A stretch of 64,000 bases of DNA from Pseudomonas costantinii (GTDB taxonomy: Bacteria; Pseudomonadota; Gammaproteobacteria; Pseudomonadales; Pseudomonadaceae): the NCBI RefSeq assembly GCF_001870435.1, contig NZ_MDDR01000041.1, positions 1 through 64,000 of the forward strand, written 5' to 3'. The notes below the pieces were generated by a model. That model saw nothing but the letters and a program-made list of their open reading frames with translations. It was not told the DNA's origin and searched no databases. The translations under genes were made by a program, and so were the position numbers. Shown piece by piece: positions 16,969 to 26,303 of the stretch (positions are counted from its first letter, which is position 1; the number at the start of each line of letters is the position of its first letter).

Positions 16969-17874
16969 ATGAAAATTGACGATATCGATGCCTTTGTCGA
17001 AGTGATTCGTTGCCAGTCCATCAGCCATGCCGCCGAGTCGTTGCAACTGACCCAGCCGGCCATCACCCGCCGCGTGCAGAACTTTGAGCAGGCGCTGGGT
17101 GTAGAACTGTTCGACCGCAACACCAAGCCCCTCAAGCCTACTCTGATCGGCACCCGGGTTTATGAACAATGCCGGTTGATCCTGCGCGAGATGGATGCCC
17201 TGCGTGAATTGGTGGCCACCGATGCGCCGCCCACCGGCCTGTTGCGCCTGGGCGTGCCACAGACCATCGGCGATGTCGTGTTGCTGGATGCGCTCAAGCA
17301 CCTGCGTACGGAATACCCCGACTTGCGCGCCCAGGTCGCTACCGGTTGGGGCAGCCAACTGGTCGGCAAGATCGAGCGCGGCGAGCTGGATGCGGCGGCG
17401 GCGCTGTTTCCTGCGGGCAAGATATTCCCGGACAACATCGTCGGCGAGTCCATCGGCAAGATGGAATTGGTGGTGGTGTGTGCCAAGGCGCAACTGCCGA
17501 AAAAGCCGTGCAAGTTGGCGGATGTGTACCAGAACGGTTGGATTCTCAACCCCGATGGCTGCGGTTTCCGTGCGGGTTTGCAGCGCACCTTGTCTGATCA
17601 GGGTTTGGCGCTGCGGGTCAACCTGGAAACCTTCGGCACCGAGCTGCAACTGGGCCTGGTGGCGGACGGCTTGGGTCTTGGCTTGGTGCCACGCCCGCTG
17701 TTGGAACGTAGCGCCCATCGCGAGCAGTTGGCGGTGATGCCGCTCAAGGATTTCAAGCCGGTGATGGACTTGTGGCTGATCTACCCGCACTTCCTCGGCA
17801 ACCTGCAAGGGCCGGTGGATGCGTTTGGTGAGTTGGTTGCGGCTTCGTTGCACAAGATCAAGGATGCTGCGTGA
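16969..17874 (+). CDS. LysR-family regulator, divergent from thiol dioxygenase
   Basis: The 301-aa product has an N-terminal winged helix-turn-helix (AFVEVIRCQSISHAAESLQL, TQPAITRRVQNFEQALGVEL) and a LysR effector domain from about residue 88. Its divergent placement next to the dioxygenase-rhodanese pair makes it the best candidate regulator of the sulfur island, comparable in position to AsfR. The Shine-Dalgarno is poor. The effector might be sulfate, a thiosulfate-like signal or the organosulfur substrate; none is shown. Confidence 0.85.
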   Translation: MKIDDIDAFVEVIRCQSISHAAESLQLTQPAITRRVQNFEQALGVELFDRNTKPLKPTLIGTRVYEQCRLILREMDALRELVATDAPPTGLLRLGVPQTIGDVVLLDALKHLRTEYPDLRAQVATGWGSQLVGKIERGELDAAAALFPAGKIFPDNIVGESIGKMELVVVCAKAQLPKKPCKLADVYQNGWILNPDGCGFRAGLQRTLSDQGLALRVNLETFGTELQLGLVADGLGLGLVPRPLLERSAHREQLAVMPLKDFKPVMDLWLIYPHFLGNLQGPVDAFGELVAASLHKIKDAA

Positions 17875-17981
17875 TATGAAAAAAAATAATAATTAGCTTA
17901 GATTAAAATGTGCTTTTTATTATTTTTTCCCATCCCATAGGCTTGCCTGGAAGTCTTTAAGGCCATCCAGGAAGTTTTGCC

Positions 17982-18776
17982 ATGAGCAGCGTCACCTCGA
18001 TATCCAGCGTTTCCAGCAACGTCCGCCAGCGCGTTACTCCAGAAGAGTGGGAAGTGCGCGTCAAACTGGCTGCGGCCTATCGACTGGCGGCCTTGTACAA
18101 GTGGACTGACCACATCTACACCCACTTCTCTGCCCGTGTACCGGGGCCGGAGGAGCATTTTCTGATCAACGCTTTCGGGCTGTTGTTCGATGAAATCAGC
18201 GCCTCCAACCTGGTTAAGGTTGACCTCGACGGCACCATCGTCGACGACCCTACGGGCTTGGGGATCAACTACGCAGGTTATGTGATCCACAGTGCCATTC
18301 ACGGCGCCCGTCATGACCTGCAAGCGGTGTTGCACACCCACACCCGCGACGGTATTGCGGTGTCGGCGCAGAAGGACGGCCTGTTGCCGATCTCCCAGCA
18401 TTCCATCGGTTTTTCCGGGCGCGTGGCGTACCACGGTTATGAAGGCGTGGCCCTGGATCTGGATGAGCGTGAGCGGCTGGTGGCGGACTTGGGCGACAAG
18501 AGTGTGATGATTCTGCGTAACCATGGGTTGTTGACCGCAGGTGTCAGCGTTGAGCATGCGTTCCAGCAACTGCAAGGATTGGAGCGCGCGTGCAATATCC
18601 AGGTTGCGGCGCAGGCGGGGGGCAATGCGGAGTTGATCTTTCCGCCGGCAGAAGTGGTGGCCAGGGTTGAACAGCAGGCCAAGGTGTTCAGCAGTGGTGA
18701 CGGGCCGGGCGTGGCCAGGCATTGGAATGCGTTGATTCGGCAGTTGGAGCGTACCGATACTGACTACAAGAACTGA
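17982..18776 (+). CDS. Class II aldolase/adducin-family protein
   Basis: The 264-aa product has the class II aldolase/adducin fold with zinc-ligand histidines in the VLHTHTRDGIAVSA motif and a further histidine in MILRNHGLLTAG. AGGAAG lies 9 bases before the ATG. Relatives include fuculose/ribulose phosphate aldolases and epimerases, but many cluster with oxidative genes and have no defined reaction. The preceding 107-bp spacer is AT-rich and resembles that upstream of the thiol dioxygenase, hinting at shared control. Confidence 0.8.
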   Translation: MSSVTSISSVSSNVRQRVTPEEWEVRVKLAAAYRLAALYKWTDHIYTHFSARVPGPEEHFLINAFGLLFDEISASNLVKVDLDGTIVDDPTGLGINYAGYVIHSAIHGARHDLQAVLHTHTRDGIAVSAQKDGLLPISQHSIGFSGRVAYHGYEGVALDLDERERLVADLGDKSVMILRNHGLLTAGVSVEHAFQQLQGLERACNIQVAAQAGGNAELIFPPAEVVARVEQQAKVFSSGDGPGVARHWNALIRQLERTDTDYKN

Positions 18777-18810
18777 GTTGGGGGATGGCCTTCGCTGCTA
18801 CTTAAATCTA

Positions 18811-18926
18811 GTGTGGGAACGGGCTCTTGTGGTGGTCTTTGGGTTGGTCATTGAGTACATATCCGTTACCCAAACAACGGATATGTACTCAGCGAACCAG
18901 CGACAACCTGCACCAGCTCTCACATT
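18811..18926. repeat. REP-like halves flanking a minimal palindrome
   Basis: REP-like sequence AGTGTGGGAACGGGCT at the left and CCAGCTCTCACATTTT at the right enclose the 38-bp inverted repeat at 18853-18890. The layout mirrors the larger composite at 6821-7183. Confidence 0.6.
18853..18890. repeat. Minimal GAGTACATATCCGTT palindrome (38 bp)
   Basis: GAGTACATATCCGTT and its exact inverted copy are separated by only 8 bases. It has the two ends of the 164-bp element at 6951-7114 without the interior. It lies between the convergent aldolase and transporter ATPase genes and could act as a hairpin terminator for both. Confidence 0.85.
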
Positions 18927-18943
18927 TTCTGGACCAGTAAAAC

Positions 18944-20548
18944 CTAACTCGTAGGCACCAAAAACGCCGCCTCCAACAACTGCCGGGTATAGGCATGCTG
19001 CGGATCGGCAAAGATCTCCCGCGCATCCCCCTGTTCCACCACCTGCCCATGCTTGACCACCATCAGTTGGTGACTCAGCGCCTTCACCACCGCCAAATCA
19101 TGGCTGATAAACAGGTAGGTCAGGTTGTACTTGGCCTGCAAGCTACGCAGCAATTCCACCACTTGGCGCTGCACCGTGCGGTCCAGGGCCGAAGTGGGTT
19201 CATCCAGCAGAATCAGGCGTGGCTTGAGCACCAAGGCGCGGGCGATGGCGATGCGTTGGCGCTGACCGCCGGAGAATTCGTGGGGGTAGCGATGGCGTGA
19301 TTCCGGGTCCAGGCCCACTTCCTTGAGCGCCGCGATAATCGCCGCTTCCTGCTCGGCAGGCGTGCCCATCTTGTGAATGCGCAGGCCTTCACCGACGATC
19401 TCGCTGACGCACATGCGCGGGCTCAAGCTGCCGAACGGGTCCTGGAACACCACCTGCATTTCCCTGCGCAGCGGGCGTACCTGTTTCTGGGTGAGGCGGT
19501 CCAGTTGCTGGCCTTCGAAACGAATCCCGCCTTTGCTGCCGATCAAGCGCAAAATCGCCAGGCCCAAGGTCGATTTGCCCGAGCCGCTTTCACCGACGAT
19601 GCCCAGGGTTTGCCCCTGAGGCAGGCTGAAGTTGATGCCGTCCACCGCCTTGACGTAATCGACAGTGTTGCGCAAAAAGCCTTTCTTGATTGGAAACCAG
19701 ACCTTCAGGTCATCGACTTCCAGCAGGGGCGGGCCAACCTCGTTGGTGGCCGGGCCGCCGCTGGGCTCGGCGGCAAGCAGTTCTTGCGTGTAAGGATGTT
19801 GGGGCGATTGGAACAACGTCTCGCAATCCGCCTGTTCGACGATGCACCCTTGCTGCATCACGCACACGCGGTGGGCGATGCGTCGCACCAGGTTCAAGTC
19901 GTGGCTGATCAGCAGCAACGCCATGCCCAGCCGCGCCTGCAACTCCTTGAGCAGTTCGAGGATCTTCAACTGCACCGTGACGTCGAGGGCGGTGGTCGGC
20001 TCATCGGCGATCAATAGCTCTGGCTCGTTGGCCAGGGCCATGGCGATCATCACCCGCTGGCGCTGGCCGCCGGACAGTTCGTGGGGCAGGGCCTTGAGGC
20101 GTTTGTGCGGTTCGGGGATGCCCACCAGTTCCAGCAGTTCCAAGGTGCGCTGGGTGGCGATCTTGCCGGTGAGCCCCTTGTGCAGGCCGAGCACTTCGTT
20201 GATTTGCTTTTCAATGGAGTGCAGCGGGTTCAACGAGGTCATCGGCTCCTGGAAGATCATCGCAATGCGATTGCCGCGAATATGCCGGATGGTTTTTTCT
20301 TTGAGCGTCAGCAGGTCGTGCCCGGAATAGGTGATGGTGCCGGACGGGTGCCGGGCCAACGGGTAGGGCAGCAAGCGCAGGATCGAGTGCGCGGTCACCG
20401 ATTTGCCCGAACCGCTTTCGCCGACCAGGGCCAGGGTTTCGCCGCGCTTGATATCGAAGCTGATGTTGTTCACCACACGGTGGTGATGATCGCCGGTGAC
20501 AAACTCGACGGAGAGGTCGCGGATTTCGATCAGATTGTCCTGATTCAT
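18944..20548 (-). CDS. nppD: Peptide ABC transporter ATP-binding protein, two fused ATPase domains (YejF/NppD)
   Basis: The 534-aa product carries two ABC ATPase domains. Each has Walker A (ALVGESGSGKS near residue 42; GIVGESGSGKS in the second half) and a signature LSGGQRQR or FSGGQRQR, followed by Walker B (LLIADEPTTALD and LILLDEPTSALD). It powers the Npp/Yej oligopeptide importer. The start at 20548 follows GAGGAAAT and overlaps the permease stop by a few bases of spacing; the upstream in-frame ATG at 20572 is inside the permease gene. Last gene of the five-gene transporter operon. Confidence 0.9.
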   Translation of the reverse strand: MNQDNLIEIRDLSVEFVTGDHHHRVVNNISFDIKRGETLALVGESGSGKSVTAHSILRLLPYPLARHPSGTITYSGHDLLTLKEKTIRHIRGNRIAMIFQEPMTSLNPLHSIEKQINEVLGLHKGLTGKIATQRTLELLELVGIPEPHKRLKALPHELSGGQRQRVMIAMALANEPELLIADEPTTALDVTVQLKILELLKELQARLGMALLLISHDLNLVRRIAHRVCVMQQGCIVEQADCETLFQSPQHPYTQELLAAEPSGGPATNEVGPPLLEVDDLKVWFPIKKGFLRNTVDYVKAVDGINFSLPQGQTLGIVGESGSGKSTLGLAILRLIGSKGGIRFEGQQLDRLTQKQVRPLRREMQVVFQDPFGSLSPRMCVSEIVGEGLRIHKMGTPAEQEAAIIAALKEVGLDPESRHRYPHEFSGGQRQRIAIARALVLKPRLILLDEPTSALDRTVQRQVVELLRSLQAKYNLTYLFISHDLAVVKALSHQLMVVKHGQVVEQGDAREIFADPQHAYTRQLLEAAFLVPTS

Positions 20549-20549
20549 C

Positions 20550-21569
20550 TCATTTCCTCGGGTCGAAAGCATCGCGAGCGGACTCGCCGATAAACACCAG
20601 CAAACTCAACATGATCGCCAGCACGGCAAAGGCACTCATTCCCAGCCACGGCGCTTGCAGGTTGGATTTGCCCTGGGCCACCAGTTCGCCCAACGACGGT
20701 GAACCCGCTGGCAGGCCGAAGCCGAGGAAGTCCAGGGCGGTGAGGGTGCCGATGGCACCAGTGAGAATGAACGGCATGAACGTCATGGTCGAGACCATGG
20801 CATTGGGCAGGATATGCCGGAACATGATCGCGCCGTTTTGCATGCCCAAGGCCCTGGCCGCGCGGACGTATTCGAGGTTGCGCCCGCGTAGGAACTCGGC
20901 GCGCACCACGTCGACCAGGCTCATCCAGGAAAACAACAACATGATCCCCAGCAGCCACCAGAAATTGGGCTGCACAAAGCTGGCAAGAATGATCAGCAGG
21001 TACAGCACCGGCAGGCCCGACCAGATCTCCAGGAAGCGCTGCCCGGCTAAATCGACCCAGCCGCCGTAGAAGCCCTGCAAGGCCCCGGCGATCACGCCGA
21101 TGATCGAGCTGAGCACGGTCAGCGTCAGGGCAAACAGCACCGACACGCGGAACCCGTAGATCACCCGCGCCAGTACATCGCGGCCCTGGTCATCGGTGCC
21201 CAACAGGTTGACGCTCGACGGCGGTGCCGGCGCGGGGACTTTCAGGTCGTAGTTGATGCTTTGGTAGCTGAACGGGATCGGCGCCCACAAGGTCCAGGCG
21301 TCCTTGGCCTTAAGCAGTTCCTGGATATACGGGCTCTTGTAGTTGGCCTCCAGCGGGAACTCGCCACCAAAGGTGGTCTCCGGGTAGCGCTTGAGCGCCG
21401 GGAAGTACCAGTCGCCGTCGAAGTGCACCGCCAGCGGTTTGTCGTTGGCGATCAGCTCCGCGCCCAGGCTCAGCACGAACAGGATCAGAAACAACCACAG
21501 CGACCACCAGCCACGTTTGTTGGCTTTGAAGCGCTCGAACCGGCGGCGATTGAGGGGGGATAAGTTCAT
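20550..21569 (-). CDS. nppC: Peptide ABC transporter permease (YejE/NppC)
   Basis: The 339-aa inner-membrane permease has an N-terminal membrane span, a long periplasmic stretch specific to YejE proteins (GDWYFPALKRYPETTFGGEFP), and the conserved cytoplasmic loop EYVRAARALGMQNGAIMFRHILPNA that contacts the ATPase. It starts one base after the stop of the partner permease (TGAGATG), with GGAG upstream. It forms the channel with NppB. Confidence 0.9.
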   Translation of the reverse strand: MNLSPLNRRRFERFKANKRGWWSLWLFLILFVLSLGAELIANDKPLAVHFDGDWYFPALKRYPETTFGGEFPLEANYKSPYIQELLKAKDAWTLWAPIPFSYQSINYDLKVPAPAPPSSVNLLGTDDQGRDVLARVIYGFRVSVLFALTLTVLSSIIGVIAGALQGFYGGWVDLAGQRFLEIWSGLPVLYLLIILASFVQPNFWWLLGIMLLFSWMSLVDVVRAEFLRGRNLEYVRAARALGMQNGAIMFRHILPNAMVSTMTFMPFILTGAIGTLTALDFLGFGLPAGSPSLGELVAQGKSNLQAPWLGMSAFAVLAIMLSLLVFIGESARDAFDPRK

Positions 21570-21570
21570 C

Positions 21571-22644
21571 TCAATGCTCCCGGCTGGCGAAGTCGATACG
21601 TGGATCGACCAGGGTGTAGGTGAGGTCGCCGATCAGTTTCACCACAAGCCCCAGCAGGGTGAAGATGAAGAGGGTGCCGAACACCACCGGGTAGTCGCGG
21701 TTGATCGCCGCTTCAAAGCTCATCAGACCCAGGCCGTCGAGGGAGAAGATCACCTCTACCAGCAGTGAACCGGTGAAGAAAATTCCGATAAATGCCGAGG
21801 GGAAACCGGCGATCACCAGCAGCATCGCGTTGCGGAACACATGGCCGTAGAGCACGCGGTGGTTGGTCAGGCCCTTGGCTTTGGCGGTGACCACGTACTG
21901 CTTGTTGATCTCGTCGAGAAAGCTGTTTTTGGTCAGCAGCGTCATGGTGGCGAAGTTGCCGATCACCAGCGCAGTGACGGGCAGGGCCAGGTGCCAGAAG
22001 TAATCGAGGACCTTGCCGCCCCAGCTCAATTCCTCAAAGTTGTTGGAGGTGAGCCCGCGCAACGGGAACCAATCGAAATAACTGCCGCCGGCAAACACCA
22101 CGATCAGCAGGATTGCAAACAGGAACGCCGGGATCGCATAGCCGACGATGATTGCCGAACTGGTCCACACGTCGAAGTGGCTGCCGTGTCGTGTGGCCTT
22201 GGCGATTCCCAGCGGGATCGATACCAGGTACATGATCAGCGTGCTCCATAACCCGAGGGAGATGGACACCGGCATCTTTTCCTTGATCAGGTCGATGACC
22301 TTGGCATCACGGAAGAAGCTGTCGCCAAAGTCCAGCCGGGCGTAGTTCTTGACCATGATCCACAGGCGTTCCGGCGCCGATTTGTCGAAGCCGTACATCT
22401 TCTCGATTTCCTTGACCAGCGCCGGGTCCAGGCCCTGGGCACCCCGGTAGCTGGAACCGGCCACCGAGACTTCGGCGCCGCCACCGGCGATGCGGCTGGT
22501 GGCACCTTCAAAACCTTCGAGTTTGGCGATCATCTGCTCCACCGGGCCACCGGGGGCGGCCTGGATGATGATGAAGTTGATCAGCAAAATCCCGAACAGC
22601 GTGGGGATGATCAGCAATAGGCGGCGAAAGATATAGGCCAGCAT
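21571..22644 (-). CDS. nppB: Peptide ABC transporter permease (YejB/NppB)
   Basis: The 357-aa product is a DppB/YejB-like permease: first membrane span RRLLLIIPTLFGILLINFIII, the YejB-type insertion rich in glycine and serine near residues 45-75, and the ATPase-contact loop QYVVTAKAKGLTNHRVLYGH. Its start codon directly follows the TAA of the binding-protein gene. It works with NppC as the transmembrane pair. Confidence 0.9.
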   Translation of the reverse strand: MLAYIFRRLLLIIPTLFGILLINFIIIQAAPGGPVEQMIAKLEGFEGATSRIAGGGAEVSVAGSSYRGAQGLDPALVKEIEKMYGFDKSAPERLWIMVKNYARLDFGDSFFRDAKVIDLIKEKMPVSISLGLWSTLIMYLVSIPLGIAKATRHGSHFDVWTSSAIIVGYAIPAFLFAILLIVVFAGGSYFDWFPLRGLTSNNFEELSWGGKVLDYFWHLALPVTALVIGNFATMTLLTKNSFLDEINKQYVVTAKAKGLTNHRVLYGHVFRNAMLLVIAGFPSAFIGIFFTGSLLVEVIFSLDGLGLMSFEAAINRDYPVVFGTLFIFTLLGLVVKLIGDLTYTLVDPRIDFASREH

Positions 22645-24477
22645 TTAATCGCCTCCGCTCGCCGGATCGGCGCTTGTGTCAGGGATGACGGCAGGTTTTG
22701 CGTCGGGTTTACTCCACCAGGTGGAGGTGCCGACGTCGTAGCGCGGCGGGACTTTGGGATGGCCCAAGTGGTCCCAGTACGCCACGCGGAAGGTCTTGAT
22801 GTGCCAGTTGGGGATCACGTAGTAGCCAAACTGCAACACGCGGTCCAGTGCCTTGGCATGGGCTACCAGGCTTTTGCGCGAGTCAGCGTCGATCAACTCT
22901 TCCACCAACTGGTCGATGGCCGGGTCTTTCAGGCCGATGTAATTACGACTGCCCGGTTTGTCGGCGCTGGAGGACTTCCAGAATTCTCGCTGTTCGTTAC
23001 CTGGCGAGGTGGACTGCGGAAAGCTGCCCACCACCATGTCGAAATCACGCGAGCGCACGCGGGTGATGTACTGCGAAACGTCGACCCGGCGAATCACCAA
23101 GTCTATTCCTAAGTCAGCGAGGTTGCGCTTGAAGGGCAGCAGCACCCGTTCGAAGTCGGTTTGGGTCAGTAGGAACTCGATAGTTACCGGCTTGCCAGTG
23201 GTGTCGACCATTTTGTCGTCGACGATCTTCCAGCCTGCCTCTTGCAGCAATTGGTAGGCCTCGCGTTGCTGTGTGCGGATCATGCCGCTGCCGTCAGTTT
23301 TGGCGGGCTCGAAGGCCTGGGTGAAGACTTCGGTCGGGATCTTGTCGCGCAGCGGTTCAAGGATCGCCAGTTCGTCCGGGCCGGGCAGGCCGGTGGCGGC
23401 CATTTCCGAGTTTTCAAAGTAACTGCGGGTGCGGGTGTAGGCGCCGTTGAACAGCTGCTTGTTGCTCCACTCGAAATCCAGCAGCAGGCTGATGGCCTTG
23501 CGTACCCGTACATCCTGAAACATAGGTTTGCGTGTGTTGAACACAAAACCCTGCATGCCGGTGGGGTTGCCGTTGGGGATTTCTTCCTTGATCAGCCGCC
23601 CCTGGGTGACGGCCGGAATGTTGTAGGCGTTGGCCCAGTTCTTGGCGCTGAACTCCAGCCAGTAATCGAACTGCCCGGCTTTCAAGGCTTCAAGAGCCAC
23701 CGTGCTGTCGCGGTAATAGTCAGTGATGCGGTTATCAAAGTTGTAGAAACCCTGGGTGATCGGCAGGTCCTTGGCCCAGTAGTCCTTGACCCGTTCGTAG
23801 CGCACCATGCGCCCGGCCTTGACCTCGGCGACCTTGTACGGCCCGCTGCCCAACGGAACTTCCAGATTGCCCTTGGTGAAGTCGCGAGTCGCCCACCAAT
23901 GCTTGGGCAATACCGGCAATTGCCCGAGGATCAGCGGCAATTCGCGATTGTTGGTGCGCTTGAACTTGAACAGCACGCGCAACGGGTCTTCGGCGATCAC
24001 CTCGTCGACGTCGGCGTAGTAGGTGCGGTATAGCGGGGAGCCATCCTTGATCAGCGCCTGGAAGGTGAACACCACATCTTCGGCGCGCATGGGATGGCCG
24101 TCATGGAAGCGTGCTTCGGGGCGCAGGTAGAAGCGCACCCAGCTGTTGTCCGGGGCTTTTTCGATCTTGCCGGCGACCAGGCCGTATTCGGTGATGGGTT
24201 CGTCCAGGCTTTGCATGGCCAGGGTGTCGTAGATCAGCGGGAGGTTATCCGCCGGCACGCCCTTGCTGATGTACGGGTTGAGGCTGTCGAAGCCGCCCAT
24301 GCTTGACTCGCGGAAGGTACCGCCCTTGGGCGCGTCCGGGTTCACGTAGTCGAAATGCTTGAAGTCGGCGGGGTACTTGGGAGGCTCGTTGTAAAGCGTC
24401 AGCGCATGTTGCGGCGCGGCATTGGCCACAGTGCACAGCAACAAGCTGCTCAGCAGAGCCGTACGCAAAGACATCAT
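22645..24477 (-). CDS. nppA2: Peptide ABC transporter substrate-binding protein (YejA-like, NppA2)
   Basis: The 610-aa periplasmic protein has a signal peptide (MMSLRTALLSSLLLCTVANAA) and the SBP family 5 fold with YejA signatures (DFKHFDYVNPDAPKGGTF, RDFDMVVGSFPQSTSPGNEQ, YYVIPNWHIKTFRVAYWD). The start at 24477 overlaps the upstream stop as ATGA; a long in-frame extension to 24774 lies antisense-like inside the neighbouring gene's other frame and is rejected. In P. aeruginosa PA14 the homologous Npp system takes up peptidyl nucleoside antibiotics. Confidence 0.88.
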   Translation of the reverse strand: MMSLRTALLSSLLLCTVANAAPQHALTLYNEPPKYPADFKHFDYVNPDAPKGGTFRESSMGGFDSLNPYISKGVPADNLPLIYDTLAMQSLDEPITEYGLVAGKIEKAPDNSWVRFYLRPEARFHDGHPMRAEDVVFTFQALIKDGSPLYRTYYADVDEVIAEDPLRVLFKFKRTNNRELPLILGQLPVLPKHWWATRDFTKGNLEVPLGSGPYKVAEVKAGRMVRYERVKDYWAKDLPITQGFYNFDNRITDYYRDSTVALEALKAGQFDYWLEFSAKNWANAYNIPAVTQGRLIKEEIPNGNPTGMQGFVFNTRKPMFQDVRVRKAISLLLDFEWSNKQLFNGAYTRTRSYFENSEMAATGLPGPDELAILEPLRDKIPTEVFTQAFEPAKTDGSGMIRTQQREAYQLLQEAGWKIVDDKMVDTTGKPVTIEFLLTQTDFERVLLPFKRNLADLGIDLVIRRVDVSQYITRVRSRDFDMVVGSFPQSTSPGNEQREFWKSSSADKPGSRNYIGLKDPAIDQLVEELIDADSRKSLVAHAKALDRVLQFGYYVIPNWHIKTFRVAYWDHLGHPKVPPRYDVGTSTWWSKPDAKPAVIPDTSADPASGGD

Positions 24478-26303
24478 TGGGCTTTCTCCGAAGCTTTCAG
24501 CCACCACGCGCTCAGGCCCAGGCTGTAGGGCGGCGTGGTGACAAAGGCGAACCGGTTGCGGTACGCCAAGCGATGATAGTTGAGGTACCAGTTGGGAATA
24601 CTGTAGTGCTGCCACAGCAACACGCGGTCGAGGGCTCGGCCCGCAGCCAATTGCTCCTCGCGGGTCTGCGCCGCCAGCAATTGTTCCAGCAGGTGATCGA
24701 CCACTGGGTTGGCGATGCCTGCGTAGTTTTTGCTGCCTTTGATCGTGGCTTGGCTGGAGTGGAAGTACTGCCACTGCTCAAGGCCCGGGCTTAGGGTCTG
24801 GTTGAGGGTCATCAGAATCATGTCGAAGTCGAACTGATCGAGGCGCTGCTTGTATTGCGCTCGGTCAACGGTGCGCAGGCGCGCGTCGATGCCGATGCTG
24901 ATCAGGTTCTCGATATAGGGCTGCAGGATCCGCTCCAGGTTCGGATTGACCAGCAGGATCTCGAAGCGCAGGGGTTGCCCGTCACTGTTGAGCAGGCGTT
25001 GCCCCGAGAGTTTCCACCCGGCTTCACCCAGCAGGGCCAGGGCTCGGCGCATGGTCTCGCGAGGGATACCGCGCCCGTCGGTCTGCGGCAGGCTGAATGG
25101 CTGGGTAAACAGGTCGGCAGGCAGTTGGTTGCGGTAGGGCGAGAGCATCAGCCATTCATGGCCCACCGGCACGCCGGTCGCCGAAAATTCGCTGTTGGGG
25201 TAGTAACTCAAACTGCGTTTATACGCGCTGCTGAACAGGCTGCGGTTGGTCCATTCAAAGTCGAACATCAGCCCCAACGCTTCGCGCACTTTGGTCTGGG
25301 CGAAGGTTGGCCGCCGCGTGTTCATGAACAGGCCTTGGCTCTGGGTGGGGATCTGATGGGCGATCTGCGCTTTGATCACATCGCCACGGTTGACCGCCGG
25401 GAAGTTGTAACCCGTGGCCCAGTTCTTGGCTTGGTGTTCGATATAGATGTCGAACTCCCCGGCCTTGAAGGCTTCGAAGGCCACGTCGCTGTCGCGGTAA
25501 AACTCCACTTCGACCTTGTCGTAGTTGTAGAAGCCCTGGTTGACCGGCAGGTCTTTACCCCAGTAATCCTTGACCCGCTCGAACACCAATTGTCGGCCTG
25601 GGCTGACCTTGGTGATGCGATACGGCCCGCTGCCCAGTGGCGGCTCGAACGTGGTGGCCTTGAAGTCGTGGTTCTTCCAGTAATGCTGAGGCAGTACCGG
25701 TAACTCGCCCAGGCGCAGGATCAGCAGCGGGTTGCCGGCGCGCTTGAACACAAAGCGGATGCGGTGGCGGTTGAGGATGTCGACCCGCGCCACCTCTTGC
25801 AGGTTGGTGCGGTACTGCGGGTGGCCTTCGGTCAGCAGGGTGCGGTAGGAAAACGCCACGTCATAGGCGGTGATCGGCTTGCCATCGTGGAAGCGCGCTT
25901 CCGGGCGCAGGTTGAACACCACCCAACTGCGATCCTCGCTGTACTCCACCGACTGGGCAATCAGCCCATAGCTGGAGGTGGGCTCATCGCCTGAAGGTGC
26001 GTACTGGCCGGTGCCGACCATTAACGGTTCGTTCAGCTCGTTGACGCCGTACTGAAGGAAGTTGGGAGTGGATACCGGGCTTGAGCCCTTGAAGGTGTAG
26101 GGGTTGAGGGTGTCGAAAGTGCCAAATGCCATGACCCGCAATGTCCCGCCTTTTGGCGCTGCAGGGTTTACCCAATCGAAGTGGGTGAATTTGGCCGGGT
26201 ACTTGAGCGTGCCGAACTGCGTGTAACCGTGGCTTTCGGTAATGGTCGCGTTCGCTGCAAAGCTCAAGGCCAGACTTATTAGTAGAAGGAGGGGACGCTT
26301 CAA
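24474..26303 (-). CDS. nppA1: Peptide ABC transporter substrate-binding protein (YejA-like, NppA1)
   Basis: The 609-aa periplasmic protein has a signal peptide (LLLLISLALSFAANA) and the same YejA-type SBP_bac_5 layout as its downstream neighbour (THFDWVNPAAPKGGTLRV, FDFDMILMTLNQTLSPGLEQ, HYSIPNWYLNYHRLAYRN). It is clearly a diverged paralogue of that protein. It is the first gene of the five-gene operon. Two binding proteins sharing one permease set widen the ligand range. Confidence 0.88.
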   Translation of the reverse strand: MKRPLLLLISLALSFAANATITESHGYTQFGTLKYPAKFTHFDWVNPAAPKGGTLRVMAFGTFDTLNPYTFKGSSPVSTPNFLQYGVNELNEPLMVGTGQYAPSGDEPTSSYGLIAQSVEYSEDRSWVVFNLRPEARFHDGKPITAYDVAFSYRTLLTEGHPQYRTNLQEVARVDILNRHRIRFVFKRAGNPLLILRLGELPVLPQHYWKNHDFKATTFEPPLGSGPYRITKVSPGRQLVFERVKDYWGKDLPVNQGFYNYDKVEVEFYRDSDVAFEAFKAGEFDIYIEHQAKNWATGYNFPAVNRGDVIKAQIAHQIPTQSQGLFMNTRRPTFAQTKVREALGLMFDFEWTNRSLFSSAYKRSLSYYPNSEFSATGVPVGHEWLMLSPYRNQLPADLFTQPFSLPQTDGRGIPRETMRRALALLGEAGWKLSGQRLLNSDGQPLRFEILLVNPNLERILQPYIENLISIGIDARLRTVDRAQYKQRLDQFDFDMILMTLNQTLSPGLEQWQYFHSSQATIKGSKNYAGIANPVVDHLLEQLLAAQTREEQLAAGRALDRVLLWQHYSIPNWYLNYHRLAYRNRFAFVTTPPYSLGLSAWWLKASEKAQ

